A stretch of DNA of 42,626 bases, from positions 1 to 42,626 of the forward strand of contig CAITSZ010000014.1 of NCBI GenBank assembly GCA_903895195.1, read 5' to 3'. The translations under genes were made by a program, and so were the position numbers. Of this stretch, positions 6,858-15,222 are shown one piece after another. Each line of letters opens with the position of its first letter. The first letter of the stretch is position 1. The notes under the pieces were generated by a model, which made no database searches, was not told the origin of the DNA, and was given only the letters and a program-made list of their open reading frames with translations. The stretch comes from an uncultured Chlorobiaceae bacterium. Lineage in GTDB: Bacteria > Bacteroidota > Chlorobiia > Chlorobiales > Chlorobiaceae.

Positions 6858-7784
6858 ATGCGCGCTCAGGGATATGATAATGAGATGAATACTGTGCTTG
6901 AGCCAAAGCCCATGCCGAATTTCGTCGAAACCGACTACATCAGGGATATAACCAATCGAGGTCTTACCTATATAAAGGCAGGATTTCCTGTTCATTTCAG
7001 AGGTCCGTCCGGAACTGGAAAGACAACCGTAGCGTTGCATTTAGCCAGCAAAATCGGCCGACCGGTTGTTATTATACACGGTGATTCAGAATACAAAACC
7101 TCAGATCTCATAGGAAGCGAGCAAGGGTACAAATATAGACGTCTGGATGATAACTTCATTCACTCAGTCCACAAGTATGAAGAGGATATGACAAAGCAAT
7201 GGGTCAACAATCGCCTGACCGTTGCAATTAAGAAAGGGTTTACCCTGGTCTATGACGAGTTTACCCGCTCGCGCCCCGAAGCAAATAATATTTTGCTCCC
7301 TATCCTTCAGGAAAAGATGTTAAGTACCTCTTCATCAAATGAAGAAGAGTACTATATGAAGGTTCATCCCGAGTTCAGGGCAATATTTACTTCAAATCCT
7401 GAAGAATATGCAGGTGTAAACCGTACTCAGGATGCCCTTCGCGATAGAATGGTTACCATGGATCTTGATTATTTTGATTACGAGACAGAATTGATGATTA
7501 CCCATGCGAAATCCGGGATGTCACTTAAGGATGCTGAAAAAATTGTGAAAATTGTCAGAGGCTTGCGTGAATCCGGTAAAACTGAGTTCGATCCTACTAT
7601 TCGTGGCTCTATTATGATTGCTAAAACCCTCCATGTGCTTCATGCAAAACCCGACAAGAAGAACGAGATGTTTAAAAAAGTCTGTCAGGATATTTTAACA
7701 TCCGAAACCAGCCGGGTGGGCTCAAAAACTAATCAGGAAAAAGTAAGGGGTATTGTAACAGAGCTGATTGATATGCACGCTTAG
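6858..7784 (+). CDS. gvpN: Gas vesicle protein GvpN, AAA+ ATPase
   Basis: 308 residues from 6858, or 299 from the ATG at 6885. The shorter form (MNTVLEPKPMPNFVET) matches the usual start of the family better, so the start is uncertain. Walker A is GPSGTGKT (49-56) and Walker B is TLVYDE (129-134), followed by the MoxR-type region TSNPEEYAGVNRTQDALRDRM. GvpN is an AAA+ ATPase needed for gas vesicles to enlarge from small bicones. An AAGGAGG at 6815-6821 has no ATG, GTG or TTG at a suitable distance. Confidence 0.95.
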   Translation: MRAQGYDNEMNTVLEPKPMPNFVETDYIRDITNRGLTYIKAGFPVHFRGPSGTGKTTVALHLASKIGRPVVIIHGDSEYKTSDLIGSEQGYKYRRLDDNFIHSVHKYEEDMTKQWVNNRLTVAIKKGFTLVYDEFTRSRPEANNILLPILQEKMLSTSSSNEEEYYMKVHPEFRAIFTSNPEEYAGVNRTQDALRDRMVTMDLDYFDYETELMITHAKSGMSLKDAEKIVKIVRGLRESGKTEFDPTIRGSIMIAKTLHVLHAKPDKKNEMFKKVCQDILTSETSRVGSKTNQEKVRGIVTELIDMHA

Positions 7785-7811
7785 AACCAATAAACGTAAA
7801 CGATTTATATC

Positions 7812-8123
7812 ATGCGGATAAGTAATCCAAAAAAGGGTGTCAGTCATATTAAAACCCTGCATACGGTCACTAAATCAGCAGCCAAGCAACATGACACTGC
7901 CGATTTTCTTGAGTTATATATGCTTGAAAAAGAAAAGCAACGCCTTATGAGCGAAGAAGCTAAAATATTGCACAGACTTGATTATGTACAGCATCGGTTA
8001 AGAAACATTCAGAGCATTTACGAACACAGTTCTCATTTACTTCATCAGAGCAGCGGGTATAATAACAACTTTGGCAATGTTAATTCAACTCCAGGATTTA
8101 CTACTATACAAATAGAGTACTAA
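7812..8123 (+). CDS. Small helical protein of unknown function in the gvp operon
   Basis: 103 residues, unrecognised. The N-terminus is basic (MRISNPKKGVSHIKTLHTVTKSAAKQ). A central amphipathic helix (about 30-75; LELYMLEKEKQRLMSEEAKILHRLDYVQHRLRNI) could form a coiled coil, and the tail is Ser/Asn-rich. It has no membrane segment or signal. It lies 27 bases after gvpN and 14 before gvpJ, so it is very likely cotranscribed and has a gas-vesicle role, perhaps as a small assembly factor. No obvious ribosome binding site is present, as for most genes here. Confidence 0.65.
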   Translation: MRISNPKKGVSHIKTLHTVTKSAAKQHDTADFLELYMLEKEKQRLMSEEAKILHRLDYVQHRLRNIQSIYEHSSHLLHQSSGYNNNFGNVNSTPGFTTIQIEY

Positions 8124-8137
8124 AATATTAAAGCACT

Positions 8138-8437
8138 ATGGCTGAATTAAAACACTCTGTTAATGCAACAGGCCTTGCCGATATACTTGAAAGAGTTCTT
8201 GATAAAGGCATTGTAATAGCCGGAGATATAAAAATACAGATTGCAGATATTGATTTATTGACCATAAAAATCAGGCTTTTGGTCGCTTCTGTTGATAAAG
8301 CCATGGAGATGGGAATCAACTGGTGGCAGGAAGACCCTTATCTTTCAACAAAAGCAAAAGATAAAGAACAGCATTTATTACAGGAAGAGTTGCAGTTGCG
8401 TATAGAAAAGCTCGAAGCTATGAATAAGACAACATAA
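8138..8437 (+). CDS. gvpJ: Gas vesicle protein GvpJ (minor GvpA paralogue)
   Basis: 99 residues. The GvpA-type core (LADILERVLDKGIVIAGDIKIQIADIDLLTIKIRLLVASVDKA) is followed by the GvpJ-specific GINWWQEDPYLS and a helical C-terminal extension of about 30 residues. It closely follows the layout of Bacillus megaterium GvpJ. GvpJ is a minor shell-related protein required in small amounts, thought to act in nucleation or at the tips. It lies 14 bases after the small helical gene and 11 before the Hsp20-like gene. Confidence 0.93.
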   Translation: MAELKHSVNATGLADILERVLDKGIVIAGDIKIQIADIDLLTIKIRLLVASVDKAMEMGINWWQEDPYLSTKAKDKEQHLLQEELQLRIEKLEAMNKTT

Positions 8438-8448
8438 AATCATCCGCC

Positions 8449-8967
8449 ATGAATAACGACAATGATAAAAAAAACCAGGGCGAATCTGAATTTGATTTTT
8501 TAGGTTTGGGAGGTCTGTTTAAAGGACTGGATAAACTGGTAGATCTTGCGGGTAAGCTTGAACAGACTGGGGCTTTAAATCGCGAAGGCGAAATAAATCT
8601 GGATCATTTGAAAAAAGGGATGAAGGGTGTTTATGGCTTTACGATTAAATCAGCTGTTGGCGGAGCTCCTAAAGTAGAAACGTTTGGTAATATTATAAAA
8701 ACCCCTCAAGGCCCTAAAGTCAACGAAGAGCGAGAGCCTATTACTGATGTATTTGATGAGCAGGATGAAGTTGTAATTATAGCAGAAATGCCTGGTATTG
8801 AAGAGGCGGATATTGTTGTAGATATAAATGACGATATTCTTGAAATATCGACCAGAAACGCTAAAAAAAGCTATAGGAAGGAACTCCTCCTTCCATTCAA
8901 ATCAGAAAAAAATATAGTTCAACAAAAATATATAAACGGTATTCTTGAAATAAGAATCAAAAAATAA
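8449..8967 (+). CDS. Hsp20-type small heat-shock protein, GvpH-like
   Basis: 172 residues. An N-terminal gas-vesicle-type region has repeated Gly/Leu (FDFLGLGGLFKGLDKLVDLAGKLEQ) and GVYGFTIKS. An alpha-crystallin domain follows from about residue 95 (REPITDVFDEQDEVVIIAEMPGIEEADI...LEISTRN) and ends NGILEIRIKK. Small heat-shock proteins hold unfolded clients; in halophilic archaea GvpH is a related protein that interacts with gas-vesicle proteins. The N-terminal GLGGLFKGL region resembles those gas-vesicle Hsp20 proteins. It lies four bases before the ArsA-like gene. Confidence 0.85.
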   Translation: MNNDNDKKNQGESEFDFLGLGGLFKGLDKLVDLAGKLEQTGALNREGEINLDHLKKGMKGVYGFTIKSAVGGAPKVETFGNIIKTPQGPKVNEEREPITDVFDEQDEVVIIAEMPGIEEADIVVDINDDILEISTRNAKKSYRKELLLPFKSEKNIVQQKYINGILEIRIKK

Positions 8968-8971
8968 ACCA

Positions 8972-9910
8972 ATGCCGCTGACAGGATTAGAGAGCAAAGA
9001 GCTTCGAATGATCATATTCGGCGGTAAAGGTGGTGTTGGAAAAACCAGTTGTTCTCTTGCTTGTGCTATCGGTTTAGCTGAAAAATTCAAAACATTAGTT
9101 ATTTCAACTGACCCTGCACATTCCATTTCTGATAGTCTTTGTCAGGAGATAGGGTTCAGACTCCAGCCTGTGCATAAGGTTAAGAACCTTACCGCTATTG
9201 AGATATCTGCAGACAAGGCCTTTAAGCAGTTTAAAAAAGAGCACGAAAAAGAACTGATTAAGCTTTTTGATACCTCCACGAATTTCGATGATGAAGACAT
9301 TCAGCAAATGATGAGTCTTTCAATACCAGGTATTGATGAAGTCATGAGTTTTAAGACCATTATTGACCTGATGGAGGAAAATAATTACGAAAAATATGTT
9401 GTTGATACGGCCCCGACCGGTCATGCACTTCGGCTCTTGTCATCTCCCGTACTCTTGGATGAGTGGATTAAGATGGCCGCGAAAATGAGATGGAAATATC
9501 GATATATGATTGAATCCTTCTCGGGCGAATACAAGGAAGACGAGGCTGATGTCATGCTTCTCCATCTAAAAAAAACTGTTAAACGTATTGCCGCAATCTT
9601 GAGCAACAGTCGTAAAAGCGAATTCATCCCTGTCTGCATTCCCGAAGACATGGCAATTATGGAAACAGAACGATTGCTCAAAGAGCTCCAGCATTTTAAG
9701 ATTACATCACGTCAAATGATTCTGAATAATGTCATGCAGTCAGACGAGTCAGGATTTTGCAGGCAAAGAAAAGCTGCTCAATCAAAATATCTCGACAAGG
9801 TCTCCGAGCTCTTTAAACAAATGCGGGTGGTAATTGTCCCTGTTTTTCCTGAAGAAATTAAGGGTGTGCCGGCATTGGAAAAGTTAAAAGATGTGCTTTT
9901 CGCACGGTAG
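8972..9910 (+). CDS. ArsA/Get3-family ATPase
   Basis: 312 residues, a single-domain ArsA-type ATPase. P-loop GGKGGVGKT (17-25), switch I-like STDPAHSISD (45-54) and switch II-like DTAPTGHALRLL (145-156) are all present. At the C-terminus, FCRQRKAAQSKYL corresponds to the Get3 region C-x-x-C-x-x-R-x-x-x-Q-x-x-YL, but the first cysteine of the zinc-binding pair is replaced by serine. Get3 proteins shield hydrophobic membrane proteins; ArsA powers arsenite export. No ars genes are nearby, so a chaperone role for hydrophobic Gvp proteins is the better guess. It lies between the Hsp20 and CDC48-like genes. Confidence 0.85.
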   Translation: MPLTGLESKELRMIIFGGKGGVGKTSCSLACAIGLAEKFKTLVISTDPAHSISDSLCQEIGFRLQPVHKVKNLTAIEISADKAFKQFKKEHEKELIKLFDTSTNFDDEDIQQMMSLSIPGIDEVMSFKTIIDLMEENNYEKYVVDTAPTGHALRLLSSPVLLDEWIKMAAKMRWKYRYMIESFSGEYKEDEADVMLLHLKKTVKRIAAILSNSRKSEFIPVCIPEDMAIMETERLLKELQHFKITSRQMILNNVMQSDESGFCRQRKAAQSKYLDKVSELFKQMRVVIVPVFPEEIKGVPALEKLKDVLFAR

Positions 9911-9931
9911 ACAGATAACGAAGGATGCATT

Positions 9932-12082
9932 ATGAGTAATGATGAATTAGTGTTGAAGGTAAAAGAAGCGATTGTCAAGGATGTCGGACGTGCAATAGCA
10001 AGAATTGATCCGCTTGACATGACTCGCTGTGGATTAGAGTCGGGCGATATCGTTCTGATTCAAGGCAAGCGCTCAACACCTGTTAAAATACTTCCAGCCT
10101 ACCCCGATGACAGAAACAAAGGGATTATACAGATTGACGGTATAACCAGAGAAAATGCCTCTGTTGGTATTGACGAAAAGATTGTCATCAATAAAACCAC
10201 CTGTAAGCAGGCCGCCAAAATAAAGCTGAAACCGGTAACCAGATCGAGTTCTCTTATAAAGGCTGACGATGCAAAATACATAGGCTCGCTTATTAATGGG
10301 TTGCCAGTCACAAAAGGTGATAAAATAAAAGCCACTCTTTTTGGATCCGGCTCAATATACTATACAATTACAGCGACAACGCCAGATGGAGTTGTGCTCA
10401 TACATCCTGATACCGCTGTTCAACTCGAACTTACAAAAGAGAATGAGGTCAAATCCAGCAAGATAACGTACGAAGATATAGGTGGGCTTGGTAATCAGGT
10501 TCAGCGAATACGCGAAATGATAGAACTACCCCTCAAATACCCTGAAATATTTGAGAGACTCGGTGTCGAACCCCCCAAAGGCGTTTTTCTGTATGGCCCT
10601 CCCGGTACCGGTAAAACCCTGATTGTCAGAGCGGTAGCTCAGGAAACGGATGCTTACTTTATCAATATTTCAGGGCCCGAAATAATGGGCAAGTATTACG
10701 GAGAGAGTGAAGCACGCGTACGTAATATCTTTGCTGAAGCACAGGCACACGCTCCATCAATCATATTTATAGATGAAATCGATGCCATCGCACCCAAACG
10801 TGAAGATATGGGAGGCGAAAAGCAGGTTGAAAAACGAGTTGTAGCGCAGCTGTTATCATTGATGGATGGATTGGAGTCGAGAGGTAAGGTCATTGTAATA
10901 GGTGCTACAAATATTCCCAATTCCATTGATCCTGCACTGCGCAGACCAGGCCGCTTTGACAGGGAGATATCAATTTCAATCCCCGACAAAACAGGCCGTC
11001 TTGAAATACTTCATATCCATACAAGAGGTATTCCTTTGTCAGAAGATGTAGATATGCTTAAGATCGCCGACATTACCCATGGTTTTGTCGGAGCAGATCT
11101 TGAAGCTCTTGCTCGTGAAGCTGCCATGACAGCACTACGTAAAATCCTGCCGCAGATAAATTATGAACTTTCAGAGATTCCTTATGAACTCTTGATGCAG
11201 CTTGAAGTCACCATGGATAACTTTCTGGATGCAATGAAGGAGGTTGAGCCTTCTGCAATAAGAGAGGTGTTTGTGGAGGTTCCCGATGTGAAATGGGAAG
11301 ATGTAGGAGGACTTGAAGAGATTAAACAGGCACTGAAAGAGACAGTTCAATGGCCTTTGAAATATGCAGAACTCTTCAAAAAAACAGATACGAAGCCACC
11401 CAAAGGAATAATTCTATATGGAAAGCCGGGTACAGGCAAAACCTACCTGGCCAAAGCGCTCGCCAGTGAAAGCGGCGTGAATTTTATTTCTGTAAAAGGG
11501 CCTCAGATATTGAGTCGTTTCATAGGAGAATCTGAAAAAGGTGTCCGTGAACTTTTCAGGTTAGCAAAACAATCTGCTCCCACAATCCTTTTTCTCGATG
11601 AAATCGATAGCCTCACCCCCAAAAGAAGGAATGATGGAACAGAGTCAGGGGTCATAGAAAGGGTAATCAGTCAATTCCTGACTGAGATGGATGGTATTGA
11701 GGAGCTCAAGGGCGTTACTGTGCTGGCAGCAACTAACAGGATTGATATCATAGATCCGGCGCTCTTAAGGTCCGGCCGATTTGACCTCATGTTCGAGGTT
11801 CCCTTGCCAGATGTAAAAACACGGGAAAAGATATTTTCAATTCATACCCGAAATATGCCGCTTGGCAAAGATGTAAACCTGACTGAATTAGCTGCAGCAA
11901 TCGATAATATGACAGGTGCAGATATACAGTTTATTTGTCAAAAGGCTAAAATGTGTGCCATACGCGAAATCATAGATAAAAAAGAAAATAAAGAACCCGA
12001 AGAAATAGCAGTCCTTAAAAAACACTTTGAGCAGGCAATACAAACAGTACAACTTCAAAACAGTAATATTCATAATGACTGA
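9932..12082 (+). CDS. CDC48/VAT-like double AAA+ ATPase
   Basis: 716 residues. An N-terminal double-psi-barrel-type domain (about 5-170) precedes D1, with Walker A GPPGTGKT (222-229) and Walker B IIFIDEID (277-284), and D2, with Walker A GKPGTGKT (497-504) and Walker [10 protein letters not shown] (551-559). D2 has lysine in place of the second proline of GPPGTGKT. Arginine-finger regions ([20 protein letters not shown]) are present. CDC48-type hexamers unfold or extract proteins from complexes. AAA ATPases of this type occur in some bacterial and archaeal gas-vesicle clusters. AAGGA before the ATG at 9932 is one of the few clear binding sites here. Confidence 0.9.
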   Translation: MSNDELVLKVKEAIVKDVGRAIARIDPLDMTRCGLESGDIVLIQGKRSTPVKILPAYPDDRNKGIIQIDGITRENASVGIDEKIVINKTTCKQAAKIKLKPVTRSSSLIKADDAKYIGSLINGLPVTKGDKIKATLFGSGSIYYTITATTPDGVVLIHPDTAVQLELTKENEVKSSKITYEDIGGLGNQVQRIREMIELPLKYPEIFERLGVEPPKGVFLYGPPGTGKTLIVRAVAQETDAYFINISGPEIMGKYYGESEARVRNIFAEAQAHAPSIIFIDEIDAIAPKREDMGGEKQVEKRVVAQLLSLMDGLESRGKVIVIGATNIPNSIDPALRRPGRFDREISISIPDKTGRLEILHIHTRGIPLSEDVDMLKIADITHGFVGADLEALAREAAMTALRKILPQINYELSEIPYELLMQLEVTMDNFLDAMKEVEPSAIREVFVEVPDVKWEDVGGLEEIKQALKETVQWPLKYAELFKKTDTKPPKGIILYGKPGTGKTYLAKALASESGVNFISVKGPQILSRFIGESEKGVRELFRLAKQSAPTILFLDEIDSLTPKRRNDGTESGVIERVISQFLTEMDGIEELKGVTVLAATNRIDIIDPALLRSGRFDLMFEVPLPDVKTREKIFSIHTRNMPLGKDVNLTELAAAIDNMTGADIQFICQKAKMCAIREIIDKKENKEPEEIAVLKKHFEQAIQTVQLQNSNIHND

Positions 12083-12085
12083 GAT

Positions 12086-13105
12086 ATGACTCATAAAGGC
12101 ATATATATATACGGAATTGTGAAAAATGATTGTGTGACAGCTATTAAGAGTGCGTTGAGCGAGTCTGGGGTCTACACAATAGAGTACGAAGATATTGCAG
12201 CTGTCGTCTCAGATACGAAGCTTGAGAAAATTGAATATATGAATAGGGAGGAGCTTGCCCGCTTACTTATTGATCATCAGCAAAAAATAGAAAAACTGAT
12301 GAGTTTAGGCTGTTCAAATATTATCCCGATGCAACTTGGTACTATAGTCAGTTCAGGCAATGATGTAATGAAAATTCTGGAAAATGGCAAAAAAATATTT
12401 TCAGATACTTTTAATAAAATAAACGGTGTTGAGGAAATTGATATTGCTGCTGTTTGGAGCAATTTCGGTGAGTTTATTAAGAAGGTGTCAGAAAATCCGC
12501 AGATAATAAAAATGAAAGCGGCTATTGCTGATAAAGGTAGTTGTAATGAAGCAGACAGTATCAGTATCGGTAAACTTATAAAAGAAAAAATTGATCAGAA
12601 AAACAGTAAAGTCAATCTTGATGTTCATAATTCATTAATGCCATTTTGTATCGCTTCAAAAAAGCATGAAACAATGAATGATGAAATGCCTGTTAATTAT
12701 GCATTTCTTGTGAAAAAAGAAAACCATTATTTATTTATAAATACAATAGATGAACTCGATAGTATATATGTAAACAAACTGAATTTTAAAATTGTTGGCC
12801 CGCTTCCATGCTACAGTTTTTATACCGCAGAGTGTAAGGCAATAAGGAAAGCAGATATTGATAAAGCAAAGAGTGTGCTTGGTATTGATTTATCAAGTCA
12901 AGAGTATGATCTTAAAAAAGCATATCGATTGAAAGCATCACTTACGCATCCTGATAAACAAAGTAATAATGTTGATGATGAAGGCAGTAGTTTTACTGCT
13001 GCCAATAACGCATATAAGGTGCTGCTTGATTATGGGAGTATTATAAAACAAGCATCATCAATTGAATTGAAAGATCCCTTTTATCTTGTTAAAATAAAGA
13101 ATTGA
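12086..13105 (+). CDS. GvpF/L-family protein fused to a C-terminal J-domain
   Basis: 339 residues. Residues 1-250 are a GvpF/L protein: the N-terminal strand GIYIYGIV, the conserved SNIIPMQLGTIV region (78-88), the YAFLVKK strand and the closing FKIVGPLPCYSFY. Residues about 262-316 are a J-domain: LGIDLSSQEYDLKKAYRLKASL, then the diagnostic His-Pro-Asp (288-290), and AANNAYKVLLDYG. J-domains stimulate Hsp70 ATPase, so the fusion could bring DnaK to the gas-vesicle assembly site. A short C-terminal tail follows. The gene starts three bases after the CDC48-like stop codon, so expression is probably coupled. It is about 80 residues longer than its four paralogues. Confidence 0.9.
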   Translation: MTHKGIYIYGIVKNDCVTAIKSALSESGVYTIEYEDIAAVVSDTKLEKIEYMNREELARLLIDHQQKIEKLMSLGCSNIIPMQLGTIVSSGNDVMKILENGKKIFSDTFNKINGVEEIDIAAVWSNFGEFIKKVSENPQIIKMKAAIADKGSCNEADSISIGKLIKEKIDQKNSKVNLDVHNSLMPFCIASKKHETMNDEMPVNYAFLVKKENHYLFINTIDELDSIYVNKLNFKIVGPLPCYSFYTAECKAIRKADIDKAKSVLGIDLSSQEYDLKKAYRLKASLTHPDKQSNNVDDEGSSFTAANNAYKVLLDYGSIIKQASSIELKDPFYLVKIKN

Positions 13106-13106
13106 T

Positions 13107-13880
13107 ATGCAAAAGGACGGAAAATATGTTTACTGCATAATTGCAACAAGCTATGAGTGCAATTTTGGACCTATAGGTATAGGTGGAAGGGGCGACTTGG
13201 TCAGTTCTATCGGCTTTGAAGGGTTAAGTATGGTTGTCAGCGACCATCCGTTAAATCATTTTGTATTGAATCCTGAAAACATTCTCGCACATCAGAAAGT
13301 GATAGAGACTGTTATGGAGCAGTTTAACAGTGTTATTCCGGTTAGATTCGGCACCGTGGCTGCCACACCTGATGAAATTCGAAATTTGCTTGACAGGCGA
13401 TATAGTGAGTTATCAGAACTTCTTCATCGATTTGAAAACAAGGTGGAATATAACGTCAAAGGTTCATGGCGTAATATGAGCGCAGTATACAAGGAGATAG
13501 ATAATGAACATAAAGCACTGAAAGAACTTAGATGTACCATTGATACCATGGAGGATAAAGACAAAAAAAATATGCTCATCATGGAAGCCGGTCATCTCAT
13601 AGAAGATGCTGTACAAAAAAAGAAGGAATTGGAGGCGGAAGATATAGTCTCAGCTTTTCGCAAGACAGTGGTTGCATATAAACACAATAAAACCACAGGT
13701 GAGTCGATGTTTATGAATACAGCGATTCTTATAAACAAAGGCAGAGAAGTTGAGTTTGATAATATTATGAACTCTGTTGGCGATAGATACAAAGAGAGAA
13801 GTGATTTTTTCTATTCAGGCCCTTTGCCGATATTTAATTTTATTGATCTTAGAATTCTTCCGGAAAAATGGGAACTATGA
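13107..13880 (+). CDS. Gas vesicle protein, GvpF/L family, paralogue 2
   Basis: 257 residues with the complete GvpF/L layout: KYVYCIIATS at the N-terminus, an AHQKVIETVM helix leading into SVIPVRFGTVAA (the most conserved segment), a helical middle, MFMNTAILI, and the ending YSGPLPIFNFIDL. GvpF/L proteins are minor components that bind GvpA and other Gvp proteins during nucleation. It starts one base after the stop of the J-domain fusion gene. Whether it is GvpF or GvpL proper cannot be decided from sequence alone. Confidence 0.92.
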   Translation: MQKDGKYVYCIIATSYECNFGPIGIGGRGDLVSSIGFEGLSMVVSDHPLNHFVLNPENILAHQKVIETVMEQFNSVIPVRFGTVAATPDEIRNLLDRRYSELSELLHRFENKVEYNVKGSWRNMSAVYKEIDNEHKALKELRCTIDTMEDKDKKNMLIMEAGHLIEDAVQKKKELEAEDIVSAFRKTVVAYKHNKTTGESMFMNTAILINKGREVEFDNIMNSVGDRYKERSDFFYSGPLPIFNFIDLRILPEKWEL

Positions 13881-13901
13881 TTACCCTATACCTAAAAAAA
13901 A

Positions 13902-14678
13902 ATGAATGCTGATACAGTAAAAGAAGGAAAATATATCTATGGGATTATACGTAATTCCGATCCTGTCGATTTTGGACTGATTGGTATAGGAAATCGCCAT
14001 GATAAAGTTTATGGTGTTGTGTACAAAGATATATGTGCAGTGGTAAGTTCTTCGCCCGTAATACAATATGAGGCCCGACGAATAAATATGATTTCTCATC
14101 AAAAAGTGCTCGAAGAAGTCATGATAAAATTTAATGTCTTGCCGGTAAGATTCTCTACAATATCACCACATGACAACGATGAAGCTATAATTCGTATTCT
14201 GACAGAGGATTATACAAGGCTCGACGATCTACTCAGTAAAATGAAGGGAAAAAAAGAACTTGGACTTAAGGTCGTTGCAGAAGAAAGTAAAATCTATGAA
14301 AATATCATCCAAAAATATGACAGCATAAGAACACTAAGAGATAAACTGATAAATCAGCCCTCTGATAAAATTCATTACCAAAGGGTAAAAATAGGTGAAA
14401 TGGTAGCTGAGGCGCTTAAGAATGAAATAGAGTGCTATAAGAAACAGATACTCGACATACTGAACCCGATTGCTGAAGATGTCAAAATAACCGATAACTA
14501 TGGGAATTTGATGATACTTAACGCGGCTTTTCTTATTAAGGAGATAAAAGAATCACTCTTTGATTCCGCTGTTAATGATCTTGATAAAAAATATGGTAAT
14601 ATTATGACATTTAAATATGTCGGCACGCTTCCACCATATAATTTTGTCAATCTTTCTATTAATACTAAAGGAGGCTGA
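13902..14678 (+). CDS. Gas vesicle protein, GvpF/L family, paralogue 3
   Basis: 258 residues, closest in layout to the preceding copy: KYIYGIIRNSDPVDFGLIGIG parallels CNFGPIGIG there. The pair is probably an old tandem duplication. The conserved core is ISHQKVLEEVMIKFNVLPVRFSTI and the closing strand is FKYVGTLPPYNFVNL. Its 3' end holds the GGAGG that serves gvpG, and the gvpG start follows the stop codon by one base. The start follows a run of A residues with no binding site. Confidence 0.92.
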   Translation: MNADTVKEGKYIYGIIRNSDPVDFGLIGIGNRHDKVYGVVYKDICAVVSSSPVIQYEARRINMISHQKVLEEVMIKFNVLPVRFSTISPHDNDEAIIRILTEDYTRLDDLLSKMKGKKELGLKVVAEESKIYENIIQKYDSIRTLRDKLINQPSDKIHYQRVKIGEMVAEALKNEIECYKKQILDILNPIAEDVKITDNYGNLMILNAAFLIKEIKESLFDSAVNDLDKKYGNIMTFKYVGTLPPYNFVNLSINTKGG

Positions 14679-14679
14679 T

Positions 14680-14916
14680 ATTTTTATTTTAGATGACATA
14701 TTATTTGCTCCTATTAACGGTTTGATATTTGTAGCAAAAAAAATCAATGACGTTGTTGAGAAAGAAACGTCCGATGAAGGGACAGTAAAAGAGAGACTTA
14801 TGGCTCTTCAACTAAGATTCGAATTAGATGAAATTAGTGAGGAAGAATATGATAAAGAAGAAGATGACCTTCTTAAGAAGCTTGAAAAAATCCGTTTAGA
14901 TAAGCAGAATCGATAA
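14680..14916 (+). CDS. gvpG: Gas vesicle protein GvpG, probable ATT start codon
   Basis: 78 residues if translation begins at ATT (14680). The family normally begins Met-x-x-LDD-x-L-x-AP, and here ATT-TTT-ATT-TTA-GAT-GAC gives (M)FILDDILFAPINGLIFVAKKI. A strong GGAGG (14670-14674) lies five bases before the ATT. The only in-frame ATG upstream (14617) is deep inside the preceding gene and would add 21 residues unlike GvpG. The rest is typical: a helix, RLMALQLRFELDEISEEEYDKEEDDLLKKLEKI, acidic and helical. GvpG is a small accessory protein that interacts with GvpF/L in assembly. ATT starts are rare (infC is the known case), so expression may be low. Confidence 0.85.
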   Translation: MFILDDILFAPINGLIFVAKKINDVVEKETSDEGTVKERLMALQLRFELDEISEEEYDKEEDDLLKKLEKIRLDKQNR

Positions 14917-14949
14917 ATATTCTTAAGCAACCCTACAGGAGAGAAAGTC

Positions 14950-15222
14950 ATGAGTAAAATAATTGATGTAAGAAATGCTGTTATAGGCTTTCTTAAAGAA
15001 AACATAAAAACAACTGAAGTTACTGTTATAAAAGTTGAAAAAGGACAGGAAACATGGAAAACCGTGGCTGAAGTATATGAAGATGATTCATTTTTGAAAT
15101 CAATGAATCTACCTCCGAAAAAAATCAGATTATTCTATAATGTTGTGCTTGATTTAGATATGGATGTGATCTCATTCAACAGGCTGTCGACATACGATGA
15201 CTCAGAAAACGAAAACAACTAA
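14950..15222 (+). CDS. GvpO-like gas vesicle protein
   Basis: 90 residues. The central and C-terminal part matches the GvpO pattern: ETWKTVAEVYEDDSFL, then IRLFYNVVLDLDMDVISFNRLSTYDD (tryptophan, E-V-x-E, a Y-x-V-x-L-D strand and a final aromatic/arginine strand). The N-terminal region is shorter than in many GvpO proteins. GvpO is required for gas vesicle formation in haloarchaea, where it affects gvpA expression; the bacterial role is less clear. A good AGGAGA site precedes the ATG. The 3' end overlaps the next gene by 26 bases. Confidence 0.75.
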   Translation: MSKIIDVRNAVIGFLKENIKTTEVTVIKVEKGQETWKTVAEVYEDDSFLKSMNLPPKKIRLFYNVVLDLDMDVISFNRLSTYDDSENENN

